From DATLMR01 sp964615905 (GTDB taxonomy: Bacteria; Acidobacteriota; Blastocatellia; UBA7656): a DNA stretch of 64,000 nucleotides. Shown here in pieces: positions 54,597 to 63,314 of this stretch (its first letter is position 1; each line of letters starts with the position of its first letter). The notes below the pieces were generated by a model. It searched no databases. It was not told the DNA's origin and saw nothing but the letters and a program-made list of their open reading frames with translations. The stretch lies in the NCBI GenBank assembly GCA_964615905.1, contig CAZTUB010000007.1, positions 271,939-335,938 of the forward strand. The letters run 5' to 3'. A program made the translations under genes and the position numbers.

Positions 54597-55343
54597 ATGA
54601 CAAATTCAATGAATTATAACAGGTCGGGCAACGAGCAGCCCTTGATTCTTGCGCTCGACACCTCTTCAAGCCATACAAGCATCGCTATTGCCGTAGGTGA
54701 GCGCGTAATAGCGAGCACATATCACGAAAAGGATGATTCGCGCTCGGACCTTCTCTGGGAACAGATCGATTCACTCTTAACACAGGCGGGCGCAAAGATA
54801 GCCGATATAGCTCTTTATGCGACGTGTGTCGGGCCCGGCGGCTTCACCGGGCTGAGGGTCGGACTCGCGGCTATAAAAGGGTTTGCGATGGCGGCCGTCA
54901 AACCAATCGCAGCGGTGACATCGCTTGAAGCGACTGCTCTCGCTGCTTGTGGTGCTGGTCCCGCCGGGTTGGTGCTTGCTCTCGTGCAGGCGTATAGAGG
55001 TGAAGTCTACTCGCAGCTCTTTGCGTTTGACCGGGACGGCTATCCGGTAGCGCAGGGGCGCGCAGTGGTCACGACGCTTGAAGAAGCGGTCGAATCTCAC
55101 GCACACCTCGACGGGCTAACGCTGGCAGGTGATGTGGAATCTACAGACAAACACCTCATCAAACAGATTGCCGAACCGCGAGCGCTGACCGTGGCCCGAT
55201 CAGGCTACATGAAATTTTTGCGTGATGAGCTTGAGAGCGCAGAGTCCTTAAAGGCATTCTATATTCGGCCCTCCGAAGCGGAGATGAAATTATCACAGGG
55301 TCTTCTGGGCTCGAAAATTCGGCGGACACTGGATAAGGAGTAA
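54597..55343 (+). CDS. tsaB: tRNA threonylcarbamoyladenosine biosynthesis protein TsaB
   Basis: 248 residues from the ATG at 54597; an earlier in-frame start at 54561 is less likely. The ASKHA-fold signatures are ILALDTSSSHTSIAIA and CVGPGGFTGLRVGLAAIKG. TsaB partners TsaD and TsaE to make t6A37 in ANN-decoding tRNAs. The rimI gene follows after 60 bases on the same strand, a common pairing in bacteria; tsaD is not in the window. GGTGAG lies upstream as ribosome-binding site. Confidence 0.92.
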   Translation: MTNSMNYNRSGNEQPLILALDTSSSHTSIAIAVGERVIASTYHEKDDSRSDLLWEQIDSLLTQAGAKIADIALYATCVGPGGFTGLRVGLAAIKGFAMAAVKPIAAVTSLEATALAACGAGPAGLVLALVQAYRGEVYSQLFAFDRDGYPVAQGRAVVTTLEEAVESHAHLDGLTLAGDVESTDKHLIKQIAEPRALTVARSGYMKFLRDELESAESLKAFYIRPSEAEMKLSQGLLGSKIRRTLDKE

Positions 55344-55403
55344 AAATAGAGCTATGGTTAAGCAGGTCAGGGCCTCGACGCCTGCCGGAGAAGGAGATAG
55401 GTT

Positions 55404-55913
55404 GTGTCACTAAGCGATCTGAACAGCTTGAATCAGCCGATGGTTTTTCTGCCTTACACGATTGATGTGATGCTGGAGCAGGACCTTCGAGCAGTCGTAG
55501 AGATCGAAGAGATCACAGGCTTGAACCGCTGGGGCTATGACGCGTACAGGCGCGAATTGTTGAAGAACCAGAACTCCGTGATGCTGGTAGCGCGGGCGAT
55601 TGAAGCCGAGCGTCCGAACGGGAATGTCGTGGGCTTTTTCGCCGGGTGGATGATCGAAGACGAGCTTCACGTAAATAACATAGCGTCGCATCCTGACCAC
55701 AGGCGCATAGGGATCGGGCAAAGCCTTTTAGAGGCAGGGATCGAAGCGGCAAAGCGGCGCGGGGTCTGTTACGTACTGCTCGAAGTGCGAGCGTCAAACG
55801 AGGCCGCGCAATCGCTCTACCGGAAGATGGGCTTTAATTTTATAGGGCGTCGGAGAGATTATTATCGCGTGCCGACGGAAGATGCCTTTGTGATGAAGCT
55901 GGAGCTGAAATAG
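55404..55913 (+). CDS. rimI: Ribosomal protein S18-alanine N-acetyltransferase
   Basis: 169 residues with a GNAT fold. The acetyl-CoA-binding strand and loop read VNNIASHPDHRRIGIGQSLL (R/Q-x-x-G-x-G/A pattern), followed by VLLEVRASNEAAQSLYRKMGF, typical of RimI. It acetylates the N-terminal Ala of ribosomal protein S18. The start is GTG at 55404, with AAGGAG seven bases upstream. It is in the tsaB transcription unit; the tRNA-Gly promoter overlaps the region just after its stop. Confidence 0.9.
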   Translation: MSLSDLNSLNQPMVFLPYTIDVMLEQDLRAVVEIEEITGLNRWGYDAYRRELLKNQNSVMLVARAIEAERPNGNVVGFFAGWMIEDELHVNNIASHPDHRRIGIGQSLLEAGIEAAKRRGVCYVLLEVRASNEAAQSLYRKMGFNFIGRRRDYYRVPTEDAFVMKLELK

Positions 55914-55928
55914 GGTTGAGAGTAGGAG

Positions 55929-55958
55929 TTGACAGATTCCGGGGGGCGACGCTAATAT
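55929..55958 (+). promoter_or_regulatory. Promoter of the tRNA-Gly gene
   Basis: A perfect TTGACA (55929-55934), an 18-base spacer and TAATAT (55953-55958), 12 bases before the mature tRNA 5' end. Confidence 0.6.
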
Positions 55959-55970
55959 TTAGAACTTCGA

Positions 55971-56045
<75 letters not shown>

Positions 56046-56056
56046 GAAAATTTAAG

Positions 56057-56096
56057 GGCGAAGGCGGCAACTGAGTTTCGCCTTCGCCTTTGCTTT
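56057..56096 (+). terminator. Terminator between the two tRNA genes
   Basis: A perfect 10-base stem GGCGAAGGCG/CGCCTTCGCC with a 12-base loop, followed by TTTGCTTT. It separates tRNA-Gly from tRNA-Cys, which starts eight bases later. Confidence 0.65.
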
Positions 56097-56104
56097 AAGA
56101 GAAC

Positions 56105-56447
<343 letters not shown>

Positions 56448-56765
56448 ATGAGAGCAAAGAACAGAATAGAATTAATTCTTGGAGATACATATCCTCTGGC
56501 ACGTCATATTGTCCAGCTGACAGCCGTTTTTGTTCTATTACTATTGAGTATCTACATAGTGCGTAGTCTTATATTCCTCTTATTTCCACCAGGAGAATTT
56601 CTCACACAGCTACTACATGGGATTGATACCTACGCGGCACTACTTGGGATTATTGGATATGTTGTATGGCTAACTCTAGATATGGTTTCCCTGATTATAG
56701 GTCGTGGTAAGAAGGCCATGAAAAAGGGAGGAGCAAAGAATGCTAAAGTGGATAAAGGAAAGTGA
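56448..56765 (+). CDS. Small membrane protein of the island (105 residues)
   Basis: Two hydrophobic segments (about 24-47, LTAVFVLLLLSIYIVRSLIFLL shortened, and about 62-86 around AALLGIIGYVVWLTLDMVSLIIG) and a very basic C-terminus (GKKAMKKGGAKNAKVDKGK). The N-terminus has no cleavable signal. No family recognised. It overlaps the next small gene by 26 bases, which indicates a pair translated together. A toxin-like or phage-holin-like role is possible from size and topology but not supported by a motif. Confidence 0.6.
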   Translation: MRAKNRIELILGDTYPLARHIVQLTAVFVLLLLSIYIVRSLIFLLFPPGEFLTQLLHGIDTYAALLGIIGYVVWLTLDMVSLIIGRGKKAMKKGGAKNAKVDKGK

Positions 56766-57012
56766 CTATTTTAGGTGTGCTTGGATGACCCTTATAGGGA
56801 GTTCTGTATTTGGTATTGTACTTGTAGGGGGATTACAAGCTGTTGCTGCAACGTCTTCTGAAGTCTCGCCTCAGCTTATGGATAAGTACATCACTTTGGG
56901 ATCTATTCCTTGGTTTGTGTTTTGGTATCTCTTCTGCAAATTTGGTCACAACATTAAGATAACCGTTGCTACATCTGAGGCAGAAGAGAAAAAAGAAGAC
57001 TCTAAGGAATAA
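56740..57012 (+). CDS. Small membrane protein of the island (90 residues)
   Basis: Two hydrophobic segments (about 12-37 and 52-67, SIPWFVFWYLFCKFG) followed by a charged tail ending EEKKEDSKE. The ribosome-binding site GGGAGGAG is inside the preceding gene, eight bases before the ATG, supporting the start and the 26-base overlap. No family recognised. After it come 185 bases without a supported gene before the lactamase operon. Confidence 0.6.
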   Translation: MLKWIKESDYFRCAWMTLIGSSVFGIVLVGGLQAVAATSSEVSPQLMDKYITLGSIPWFVFWYLFCKFGHNIKITVATSEAEEKKEDSKE

Positions 57013-57197
57013 ATAGAAGGACTATTCATAGGCACTTAATCGACCTACCACCATATAGAGTACCTCTTCAAAATTTTCCCACCATTCTTAGTGCAGGGGA
57101 CAGAAACCTGTGGTAGTCTTTATGCGTTAGAATTTCTTTTAACTGCGCCCTTATGGTAACGCCCCGAAGTTGTCCTGTAGGGTAGTACGGAGGAAAA

Positions 57198-58280
57198 ATG
57201 TCTAAAGCTTCTGATATTCTCACGCCCCCAAGCACTGACGTTATGAGGTTTGCATTCCTCTATGTCGGGCAGGGTGAAGCCACATTGGCATTCATTCCCA
57301 ATGGAGGGAGCCACAAGACGATGCTAATTGATGCAAACCAGGGCAGGAGAACTGGTGGCGTTGACCTCGTTCGAATGCTGAAGGATTTGCTCGATGACAG
57401 TGATGACGATCATCTGAACTACTTTGTGAACACACATCCGCATATGGATCACGCTGGCGAACTGGATGAAATTAGCGATGCCATAACGATTGATAACATC
57501 TGGCATAGCGGTCACGACCCCGGTAAGGACCACAATGACGCATATCAGGCCATCCAGCGATTAAGAAAAAAGGTCCAGGATGCTGGCGGGGAAGACATCG
57601 AGCTGCGCGGTACGAACGATACAGCCACCATAGGCAACGCCGAATACAATGTCCTGTCGCCGGCAGATCACGTCAAGGATGATATTGCCGGTGAGGATTG
57701 TGATGCACGCTATAGGCGCATTCACGAGCACTGTGCAGTAATCAGGTTCAAGTATGGGAGCCCTGAATCAAAGAATGTGATGATTACCGGCGATTCTGAC
57801 AAATGTGCTTGGAGCGAGCATATAACTGAGTATCACGGAAATGGTGGTGAGAATCGCTTACGCGCTCACGTTCTTAGCGCTTCTCATCACGGCTCGCGCA
57901 CTTTCTTCAAAACCTGCGAGGATGACAAGGAGCCGTATCGCAGGCATATGGAGCTAATAGAGCCGGAGTATCTTGTCATCTCATCTCCTCTTCAGGAGGA
58001 TAGCCCTCACGGTCATCCTCACGATGACGCTTTAGAGATCTACAAGGAATTTGTGGATGAAGAAAACATCATGCACACCGGAGATGGAAAGAAGGCTATT
58101 CTCCTGGATATTTATGCTAATGGCACATACCAAATAACTGATGACGCCGGTGATCTTGCCAAAGAGTATGGGTTTAAATCAGAAGATGACGATGATGGCG
58201 GAGACGACGACTCCTCAAAAAGTAGGGTTGCGTTCATCATTCCACCAAGAATTGACCAGCGACCGATGGGGGGAAAGTGA
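57198..58280 (+). CDS. ComEC-type metallo-beta-lactamase-fold protein with a Gly-Gly-Lys C-terminus
   Basis: 360 residues. Metal motifs are NTHPHMDHAGEL (H80, H82, D84, H85), ITGDSDK (D199) and SASHHGSRTFF (H230, H231). With the opening FLYVGQGEATL they place it close to the ComEC/Rec2-associated MBL domains, i.e. probable nuclease or phosphodiesterase chemistry. No membrane segment or signal. The C-terminal 40 residues are different: an acidic run (SEDDDDGGDDDSSKS), then a short tail ending RIDQRPMGGK. A GG-K end is what a JAMM peptidase would trim and an E1 would activate. The start has GGAGGAAAA upstream. Its stop overlaps the next gene's GTG by four bases. Confidence 0.85.
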   Translation: MSKASDILTPPSTDVMRFAFLYVGQGEATLAFIPNGGSHKTMLIDANQGRRTGGVDLVRMLKDLLDDSDDDHLNYFVNTHPHMDHAGELDEISDAITIDNIWHSGHDPGKDHNDAYQAIQRLRKKVQDAGGEDIELRGTNDTATIGNAEYNVLSPADHVKDDIAGEDCDARYRRIHEHCAVIRFKYGSPESKNVMITGDSDKCAWSEHITEYHGNGGENRLRAHVLSASHHGSRTFFKTCEDDKEPYRRHMELIEPEYLVISSPLQEDSPHGHPHDDALEIYKEFVDEENIMHTGDGKKAILLDIYANGTYQITDDAGDLAKEYGFKSEDDDDGGDDDSSKSRVAFIIPPRIDQRPMGGK

Positions 58281-60610
58281 TTTCTTGGATTGCCCTGTAT
58301 CCTGAACTCTACAGGCAAGAAAGGGAACAAGTAGAAAAAGGCTATTCAAGTCTTAAGTTGTGTGATGGCGCTCTCGAAAGGGGAAGTCTCGCGTATCACG
58401 GTGAGCTTGTAGTTCGCGGCTCGGGAGGGACTAAACGCTACAAGATTCTGTTTCAGTATCCTCGGACTTTCCCCTACCATTTGCCTTTTGTAGTGCCTCT
58501 CCAAGCTTTGCCTGGGGAAGAACCTCATCTTGACTGGAAGGTAGAGCCTGACCTTAAAAGTGCACGTCACCAGATGCCAGGAGGAGTCTTGTGCCTGATA
58601 GAGCAGGATCCTTTCCGTAACCCTGGGGAGATAGTTGGCGGAGTAAATATTCTCAGAAGAGCAGAAAAATGGTTCTTCTCAATTGAGAATAAAACGAATC
58701 CTTACGATTCAATAGAAGCAGATATTCAAGCACATATACCTATGGCTGCAGACATCTTGATAGGTCCTGAATTCTATGATTCGGATTTGAAGGTTGGAGG
58801 ATTTTTTTATGGAGGGCGTGTTTGGGATGGGGAAGACCAAAGAGCCCGCTTTCTCGGAATTTCCATCAGCTCAGATTTCTCAGCTCCGGTGGGTTTTCGT
58901 GATTCCAGAAAGATACTTCAAACACCTTTTCCCTGGATCAGGAACAAAGTTTGGAATGCTGCACAAGCCTTAGGAAGCGGTGAATCGCAGTTTGGCGAAT
59001 TACTCAAAGAGGAAGTGGTGATAAGAGGTGTGTGGTGGGATCTTCCAGAAGAGCCGCCTCCACCTCGTACAGGCGCACACTTATTGAAGATTATTCGAGA
59101 CCAAGGTTTGGAAGGTACGATTGAAAAGGCACTTGATGAAATTCGATCCTACATAGCTACAGAGAAATACGCCTACTTTGGGCTGAGATTCCCTGATAGG
59201 AAAGACGGTTATGATTGGGTATTCCTAATCTTAGATTTAAGAGAAAAGCCACAAACTGATTTTGTCCCAGTGCTTAGCCCTGCCAAGAAAATTGAAATAA
59301 TTGAGGCTGCTAATGTCTTTGGAATGTGCCGTCATTCTCTTCGGCCTCAGACGCTGGCTTTGAGAAATCAAGGCAGAGTTCCAGAAACCCTCGCTGAGAA
59401 GAAAATCGCTTTGCTAGGTACGGGTGCGCTCGGTTCATGCATCGGAGATTTACTTGCCAAAGCAGGTGCCGGAGAATTACATCTTTTCGATAAAGACATA
59501 ATGGAAGTTGGAAATTCCATAAGGCATATAGTGGGAATAGACTCTTTTGGAGTAATTAAAGCCGGTGCTACAGGTTTAAAACTGATCCAGCACAATCCTT
59601 TTTGTAGGGTGAAAATATGGAACGGTGACTTACTAGCTTCATTTGAAAACTTAGAGATTGCATTATCGGTTGGGGACTTGTCTATTTCAACAACAGCCGA
59701 TGAATCAGTAGAAACTGCAGTGAATGAAGTTGCAACCCGATTAGGCAAGACCGTTTACTATGCTCGCGCAGTCAGAGGCGGGGCAAGCGGTCGTATTTTC
59801 AGGGTTATTCCAGGCAAGGATGCGTGTGGGTTCTGTATTCGCCTACATAAGCAGCAAGGGGAAGAACTGGGCACCTGGCTCACAATCGAAGAGGATGGGG
59901 ACACTGTGCTGGCGCACGAATGCGGAAATCCAATCATTGCCTCTAGCGGGGCTGACCTTACACTAATTGGAAGCCTCGCAGTGAGGCTGGTTCTTGATGA
60001 CATGAAAAACGGCTATGGAGAAGCGAACCATTGGCTATGGACTACAGAGATAGTGGAAGGCCATCCGGCATTGCAGGAACCTTATAAGCTGAGCGCAAGG
60101 AATGTTCCGCCTTACGAAAGATGTCCGTTTTGCTCTGAGCCTCCGGTAAAGAAAATTCGTATTCTTGCTTCCGTAAAGGCGATGATGGGCGAACTGGCAC
60201 GGAGAGCCAAAGGCAATGAGGTATGCGGGATCTTTGTAGGCTATTTCAAGGATGACGGGACGGTCGAAGTAGTCGCAGCCTCCGATGTCGGGCCTAATGC
60301 TAAAGGAACTCCAGACGGCTGCTGGCGCGATGTTGAATATGTGCAAAAATGGATTGATGGAAAACTAGCACAGGATGCAAATCTTCGTTACGTGGGAGAA
60401 TGGCACAGCCATCCAAGCTCTGATACTCGCCCAAGTCACACGGACGTTGAATCTTTGATGGGAATTGCAGCCTCGGAGAATTACCTTTGCCCGACTCCTA
60501 TAATGATGGTTTTGGGTTTGTCAGATCAAGGGGAAGTGTCAGCGTCAGCTTATTCGTTTGCTGTCGAAAGACCTTATAAAGAAATCGAGTGGGAAGAGAC
60601 TGAAGGATAA
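58277..60610 (+). CDS. E2-like, E1/ThiF-like and JAB/JAMM triple-domain protein
   Basis: 777 residues. The E2-like domain (1-150) has HQMPGGVLCLIEQD with predicted catalytic C106. A 200-residue middle region is unassigned. The E1-like domain (about 370-600) has the nucleotide loop GTGALGSCIG (381-390), DKDIMEVGNSIRH (405-417), a zinc site C517/C520 and C616/C619, and C549 as candidate catalytic Cys. The JAMM peptidase domain (620-777) has E648 and H710-x-H712-P-x6-S720-x2-D723. This equals CBASS Cap2 (E2-E1) plus Cap3 (JAMM) in one chain. The start is GTG, overlapping the lactamase stop (GTGA), with GGGGGGAAA upstream: tight coupling. No CD-NTase or ubiquitin-like gene is seen. All key residues are present, so the enzyme is likely active. 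Confidence 0.9.
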   Translation: MISWIALYPELYRQEREQVEKGYSSLKLCDGALERGSLAYHGELVVRGSGGTKRYKILFQYPRTFPYHLPFVVPLQALPGEEPHLDWKVEPDLKSARHQMPGGVLCLIEQDPFRNPGEIVGGVNILRRAEKWFFSIENKTNPYDSIEADIQAHIPMAADILIGPEFYDSDLKVGGFFYGGRVWDGEDQRARFLGISISSDFSAPVGFRDSRKILQTPFPWIRNKVWNAAQALGSGESQFGELLKEEVVIRGVWWDLPEEPPPPRTGAHLLKIIRDQGLEGTIEKALDEIRSYIATEKYAYFGLRFPDRKDGYDWVFLILDLREKPQTDFVPVLSPAKKIEIIEAANVFGMCRHSLRPQTLALRNQGRVPETLAEKKIALLGTGALGSCIGDLLAKAGAGELHLFDKDIMEVGNSIRHIVGIDSFGVIKAGATGLKLIQHNPFCRVKIWNGDLLASFENLEIALSVGDLSISTTADESVETAVNEVATRLGKTVYYARAVRGGASGRIFRVIPGKDACGFCIRLHKQQGEELGTWLTIEEDGDTVLAHECGNPIIASSGADLTLIGSLAVRLVLDDMKNGYGEANHWLWTTEIVEGHPALQEPYKLSARNVPPYERCPFCSEPPVKKIRILASVKAMMGELARRAKGNEVCGIFVGYFKDDGTVEVVAASDVGPNAKGTPDGCWRDVEYVQKWIDGKLAQDANLRYVGEWHSHPSSDTRPSHTDVESLMGIAASENYLCPTPIMMVLGLSDQGEVSASAYSFAVERPYKEIEWEETEG

Positions 60611-60632
60611 TTGACAAAGGACCTGAAGTCAT

Positions 60633-61307
60633 ATGAGCGAAAAACTAGCTGAGAAGTTCGAGCTTTATGATGTATTAGGAGTAATCATCCCCGGTCTCGT
60701 TTCAGTGGGGTTCATCTACGCTTTCTCATATTGGACCGGACACAATATTACAATCCCGACGATGCCAGATGCGCTACAGGTTTTTGTTTTGGCTGCCGTT
60801 GCAATCGTCCTCGGCCAGGCTATTCAGGCGCTAAGCAGTATCCTGGAACCTTTCTACTATTGGACCTGGGGCGGAAAGCCCAGTGATAGGGCAATGCAGG
60901 GAAGAACCAAACGAATCTCCCCAGCACTCGCCAATGAAATAAAAGGAAGATTCAAAACCTATATAGTGCAAGGCGCAAATCGTGAAGTTTCGGATAACGA
61001 AATCTTTCTATGTGCGTTGTCAATTTGTACTCACAAATCGCTCGGAAGAGTTGCAAGGTTTAATTCCCTTTATGCTTATCACAGGGCTTTGACTACACTC
61101 CTGCTGGTGGCAACTGTGGCCACCCTGTTGATCATAATCTTTGTTGAGCCAAGGCCACCTATGGCGTGGAGGATCTTTTTCATCGAGTTTGGCGTGACTT
61201 TATTATTCTGGTATAGAACAAAACAGAGGGGGCATTACTTCTCGGATGAAGTGGTGAAGATCGGTGATTTGGAGATAAGACAGCCTGCAGCACAGGCGCA
61301 GCCTTAA
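60633..61307 (+). CDS. Four-helix membrane protein of the conjugation island
   Basis: 224 residues. Hydrophobic segments at about 15-32 (LGVIIPGLVSVGFIYAFSYW), 47-68, 150-169 (TTLLLVATVATLLIIIFVE) and 174-193. Between helices 2 and 3 lies a soluble basic/helical loop of about 75 residues (KPSDRAMQGRTKRISPALANEIKGRF shortened). The D-x-LGV-PG start resembles unnamed membrane proteins I associate with defence islands, but I cannot name a family. It begins 22 bases after the E2-E1-JAB gene and ends 25 bases before the kinase gene, so the four are probably one operon; AAAGGA precedes it. Confidence 0.7.
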   Translation: MSEKLAEKFELYDVLGVIIPGLVSVGFIYAFSYWTGHNITIPTMPDALQVFVLAAVAIVLGQAIQALSSILEPFYYWTWGGKPSDRAMQGRTKRISPALANEIKGRFKTYIVQGANREVSDNEIFLCALSICTHKSLGRVARFNSLYAYHRALTTLLLVATVATLLIIIFVEPRPPMAWRIFFIEFGVTLLFWYRTKQRGHYFSDEVVKIGDLEIRQPAAQAQP

Positions 61308-61332
61308 TCTAATTTGTAAAAGTAAACGTAAT

Positions 61333-63015
61333 ATGACATTGAATTATCCGGCAGAGTGGAAATTTGGGGGAATTGGGTTTCCAATTCCAGATGATGCACA
61401 TCATGCGTTGATAGAAATTATTCACCGAATTTCCCGTGGCACCTCTGATGCTTGGCACGTTTTCGAAACATTTAAGACAGCCTATGGGGTAACCTCAACT
61501 AGTTCCTCATCTGATTGGGCAGTTACTGACCTTATAAGGATTATGGACGCAGAGGTGGGGAATGCCGCGACTTATATTGATTCGTACTGGCAGGCGATAA
61601 CAGTTTTGAATGGGGAAGGAATTCAAGTGCCAGACGCAGGATTTATAAATCAAATTCTACGCAAACATGATGTACCACTAACAATAAATCCTCCTAACCT
61701 TGAACGTGCATCTAGCGATGCCTCCTTGATACCATATACCGACGTGGAGACTAGCGGCAATTCTACTTTAAATTCATATGAATTGGGTGAACGAATTGGG
61801 AGTGGGGGATTCGGGACTGTATTTCGAGCAATAAAGAAAACAAGTGTAGCGGAATTCAGTTTCGCTGTAAAAATTCTTGATCCTAGTGCATTCGTAAATG
61901 ACTCAGAGCCCGTCAAAGAGCGGTTCAGTCGTGAGGTTCTTGTGATTCAGAAGTTAAATCATCGCGCAATTATTTCATATGTAGATGCGGGATTTGACCA
62001 AGAAGATAGACCGTATATCGTAATGCCTCTCATTGAAGGAAAGGATTTGCGAGATGCAACAGCAGGTCGCCCATTGCTGGAGACTATAGATCTTTTCATA
62101 GAAGTATTAAACGGACTGAATCACGCGCATAGTATGGGGGTCTTACATCGTGATCTTAAACCCTCGAACATACTCGTCAACGAGTCCGACCAACAACCGA
62201 TTATTCTTGATTTTGGATGCGCCCACCTACATGGTGAAGCCACGATAACCATTAATGCAGTCGGAACACCGGCCTATATTCCTCATGAGGTTATGGAAAA
62301 TCCAAAACTTCGGATACCTGAACACGATGTCTATGCATGTGGCATTATCTTATACGAGATAATAGCGGGGAGAAGACCGGAGCCGGGCAACTATATTCCT
62401 TTGGCTAGAGCTACTAAATCTACTGAGAGTTATTACGAGCTAATAGATCCCTTAATCCGCCGCGCTATAGCGCCGTTGGAAAGCCGGATTTCAACTATGA
62501 ATGAATTACTACAAGCAACAGTTAAATTAAGGAGTGATCTAGATAAGCTACTGAATCCAAGTAACCCTAGTGCTGAAGTAGCGTTCGCTGCTCGACGAGA
62601 GCAATTTCACCAATCTGGCATACTGGAAAACTTGAAGCAAAAAAGAGAGATAAGCCGTTTTCTTCACAAACTCAGCCTCACACTCAAAGCCAAATTGGGA
62701 GAAATCTCCAGGTCGGCAGATTTTTCATTCTCAATGGATAACCCCTCTGTCCATACTGAGGAAAATGGGTATCCCGCTGTAAATATGCTTTTTGGTATTT
62801 ATCTGCAACCAGGAGAGGGCACGCCCCAGGCATCCAACACTTTCCGAATCGAGGACGGTATGTACGTTGCCATGTTTGGCATAGATGGCAAAGGCACCCA
62901 AGAGTACTCCCGAGTATCCGTAGATACCCCCAACACTTTTGAATCAGATGTTTTAGATTACGCTTATCGTATGATTAGTGAGCTAATTGATGTATATATG
63001 GATAGACACAAATGA
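61333..63015 (+). CDS. Hanks-type serine/threonine protein kinase with N-terminal helical domain
   Basis: 560 residues, soluble. Residues 1-145 form a helical domain of unknown family. The kinase domain (149-410) has the glycine loop GSGGFGTVF, K180 in FAVKIL, the catalytic loop LHRDLKPSNIL (272-282), DFGCAHLH (293-300) and a GTPAYIPHEV substrate loop; all catalytic residues are present. A C-terminal domain of about 150 residues (helical, then beta-rich from 455) is unassigned. No transmembrane helix or PASTA repeat. The start lacks a clear ribosome-binding site. Kinases in defence islands often phosphorylate host or phage proteins; its link to the conjugation enzymes is inferred from spacing only. 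Confidence 0.88.
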   Translation: MTLNYPAEWKFGGIGFPIPDDAHHALIEIIHRISRGTSDAWHVFETFKTAYGVTSTSSSSDWAVTDLIRIMDAEVGNAATYIDSYWQAITVLNGEGIQVPDAGFINQILRKHDVPLTINPPNLERASSDASLIPYTDVETSGNSTLNSYELGERIGSGGFGTVFRAIKKTSVAEFSFAVKILDPSAFVNDSEPVKERFSREVLVIQKLNHRAIISYVDAGFDQEDRPYIVMPLIEGKDLRDATAGRPLLETIDLFIEVLNGLNHAHSMGVLHRDLKPSNILVNESDQQPIILDFGCAHLHGEATITINAVGTPAYIPHEVMENPKLRIPEHDVYACGIILYEIIAGRRPEPGNYIPLARATKSTESYYELIDPLIRRAIAPLESRISTMNELLQATVKLRSDLDKLLNPSNPSAEVAFAARREQFHQSGILENLKQKREISRFLHKLSLTLKAKLGEISRSADFSFSMDNPSVHTEENGYPAVNMLFGIYLQPGEGTPQASNTFRIEDGMYVAMFGIDGKGTQEYSRVSVDTPNTFESDVLDYAYRMISELIDVYMDRHK

Positions 63016-63023
63016 GGCATTTC

Positions 63024-63045
63024 CCTGCTATTTTTCAGGTTTTTT
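63024..63045 (+). terminator. Weak possible terminator after the kinase gene
   Basis: CCTG (63024-63027) can pair with CAGG (63036-63039), followed by six T. The stem is only four bases, so support comes mainly from the T-run and position 9 bases behind the stop. Confidence 0.25.
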
Positions 63046-63314
63046 AATGTTCTCTCCTTTGTGGAATCATTAGCTCCGCCTATGAACCATATGAAGAAGG
63101 TGATCCAATGGGCTTCTTTTGTTTCTAGTTTATGGCCTTTAATGGGGTTAGAGCTAGATATTCCTATCCAAGGACAAGATTCAGAAGGGAATTATCTTTT
63201 GGCTAACTTAGCCAAAGCTCGGTGGTACAGTAGATGGATCACTGGGTAGAATTGAACAGCCCAAGGCAGGCGAGGGAGGAACGAAAAGAAAGTTAGTAGC
63301 TATAGGAGATCAAT

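Noticed and set aside
57013..57197. Hairpin-like CAGG/CCTG sequence near 57100
   Set aside because: Stem of only four bases with no T-run; not supportable as a terminator.
63061..63249. 62-codon open frame between the kinase and the last gene
   Set aside because: Non-ATG start, no ribosome-binding site and no motif; could be a remnant of a mobile element, but nothing supports translation.
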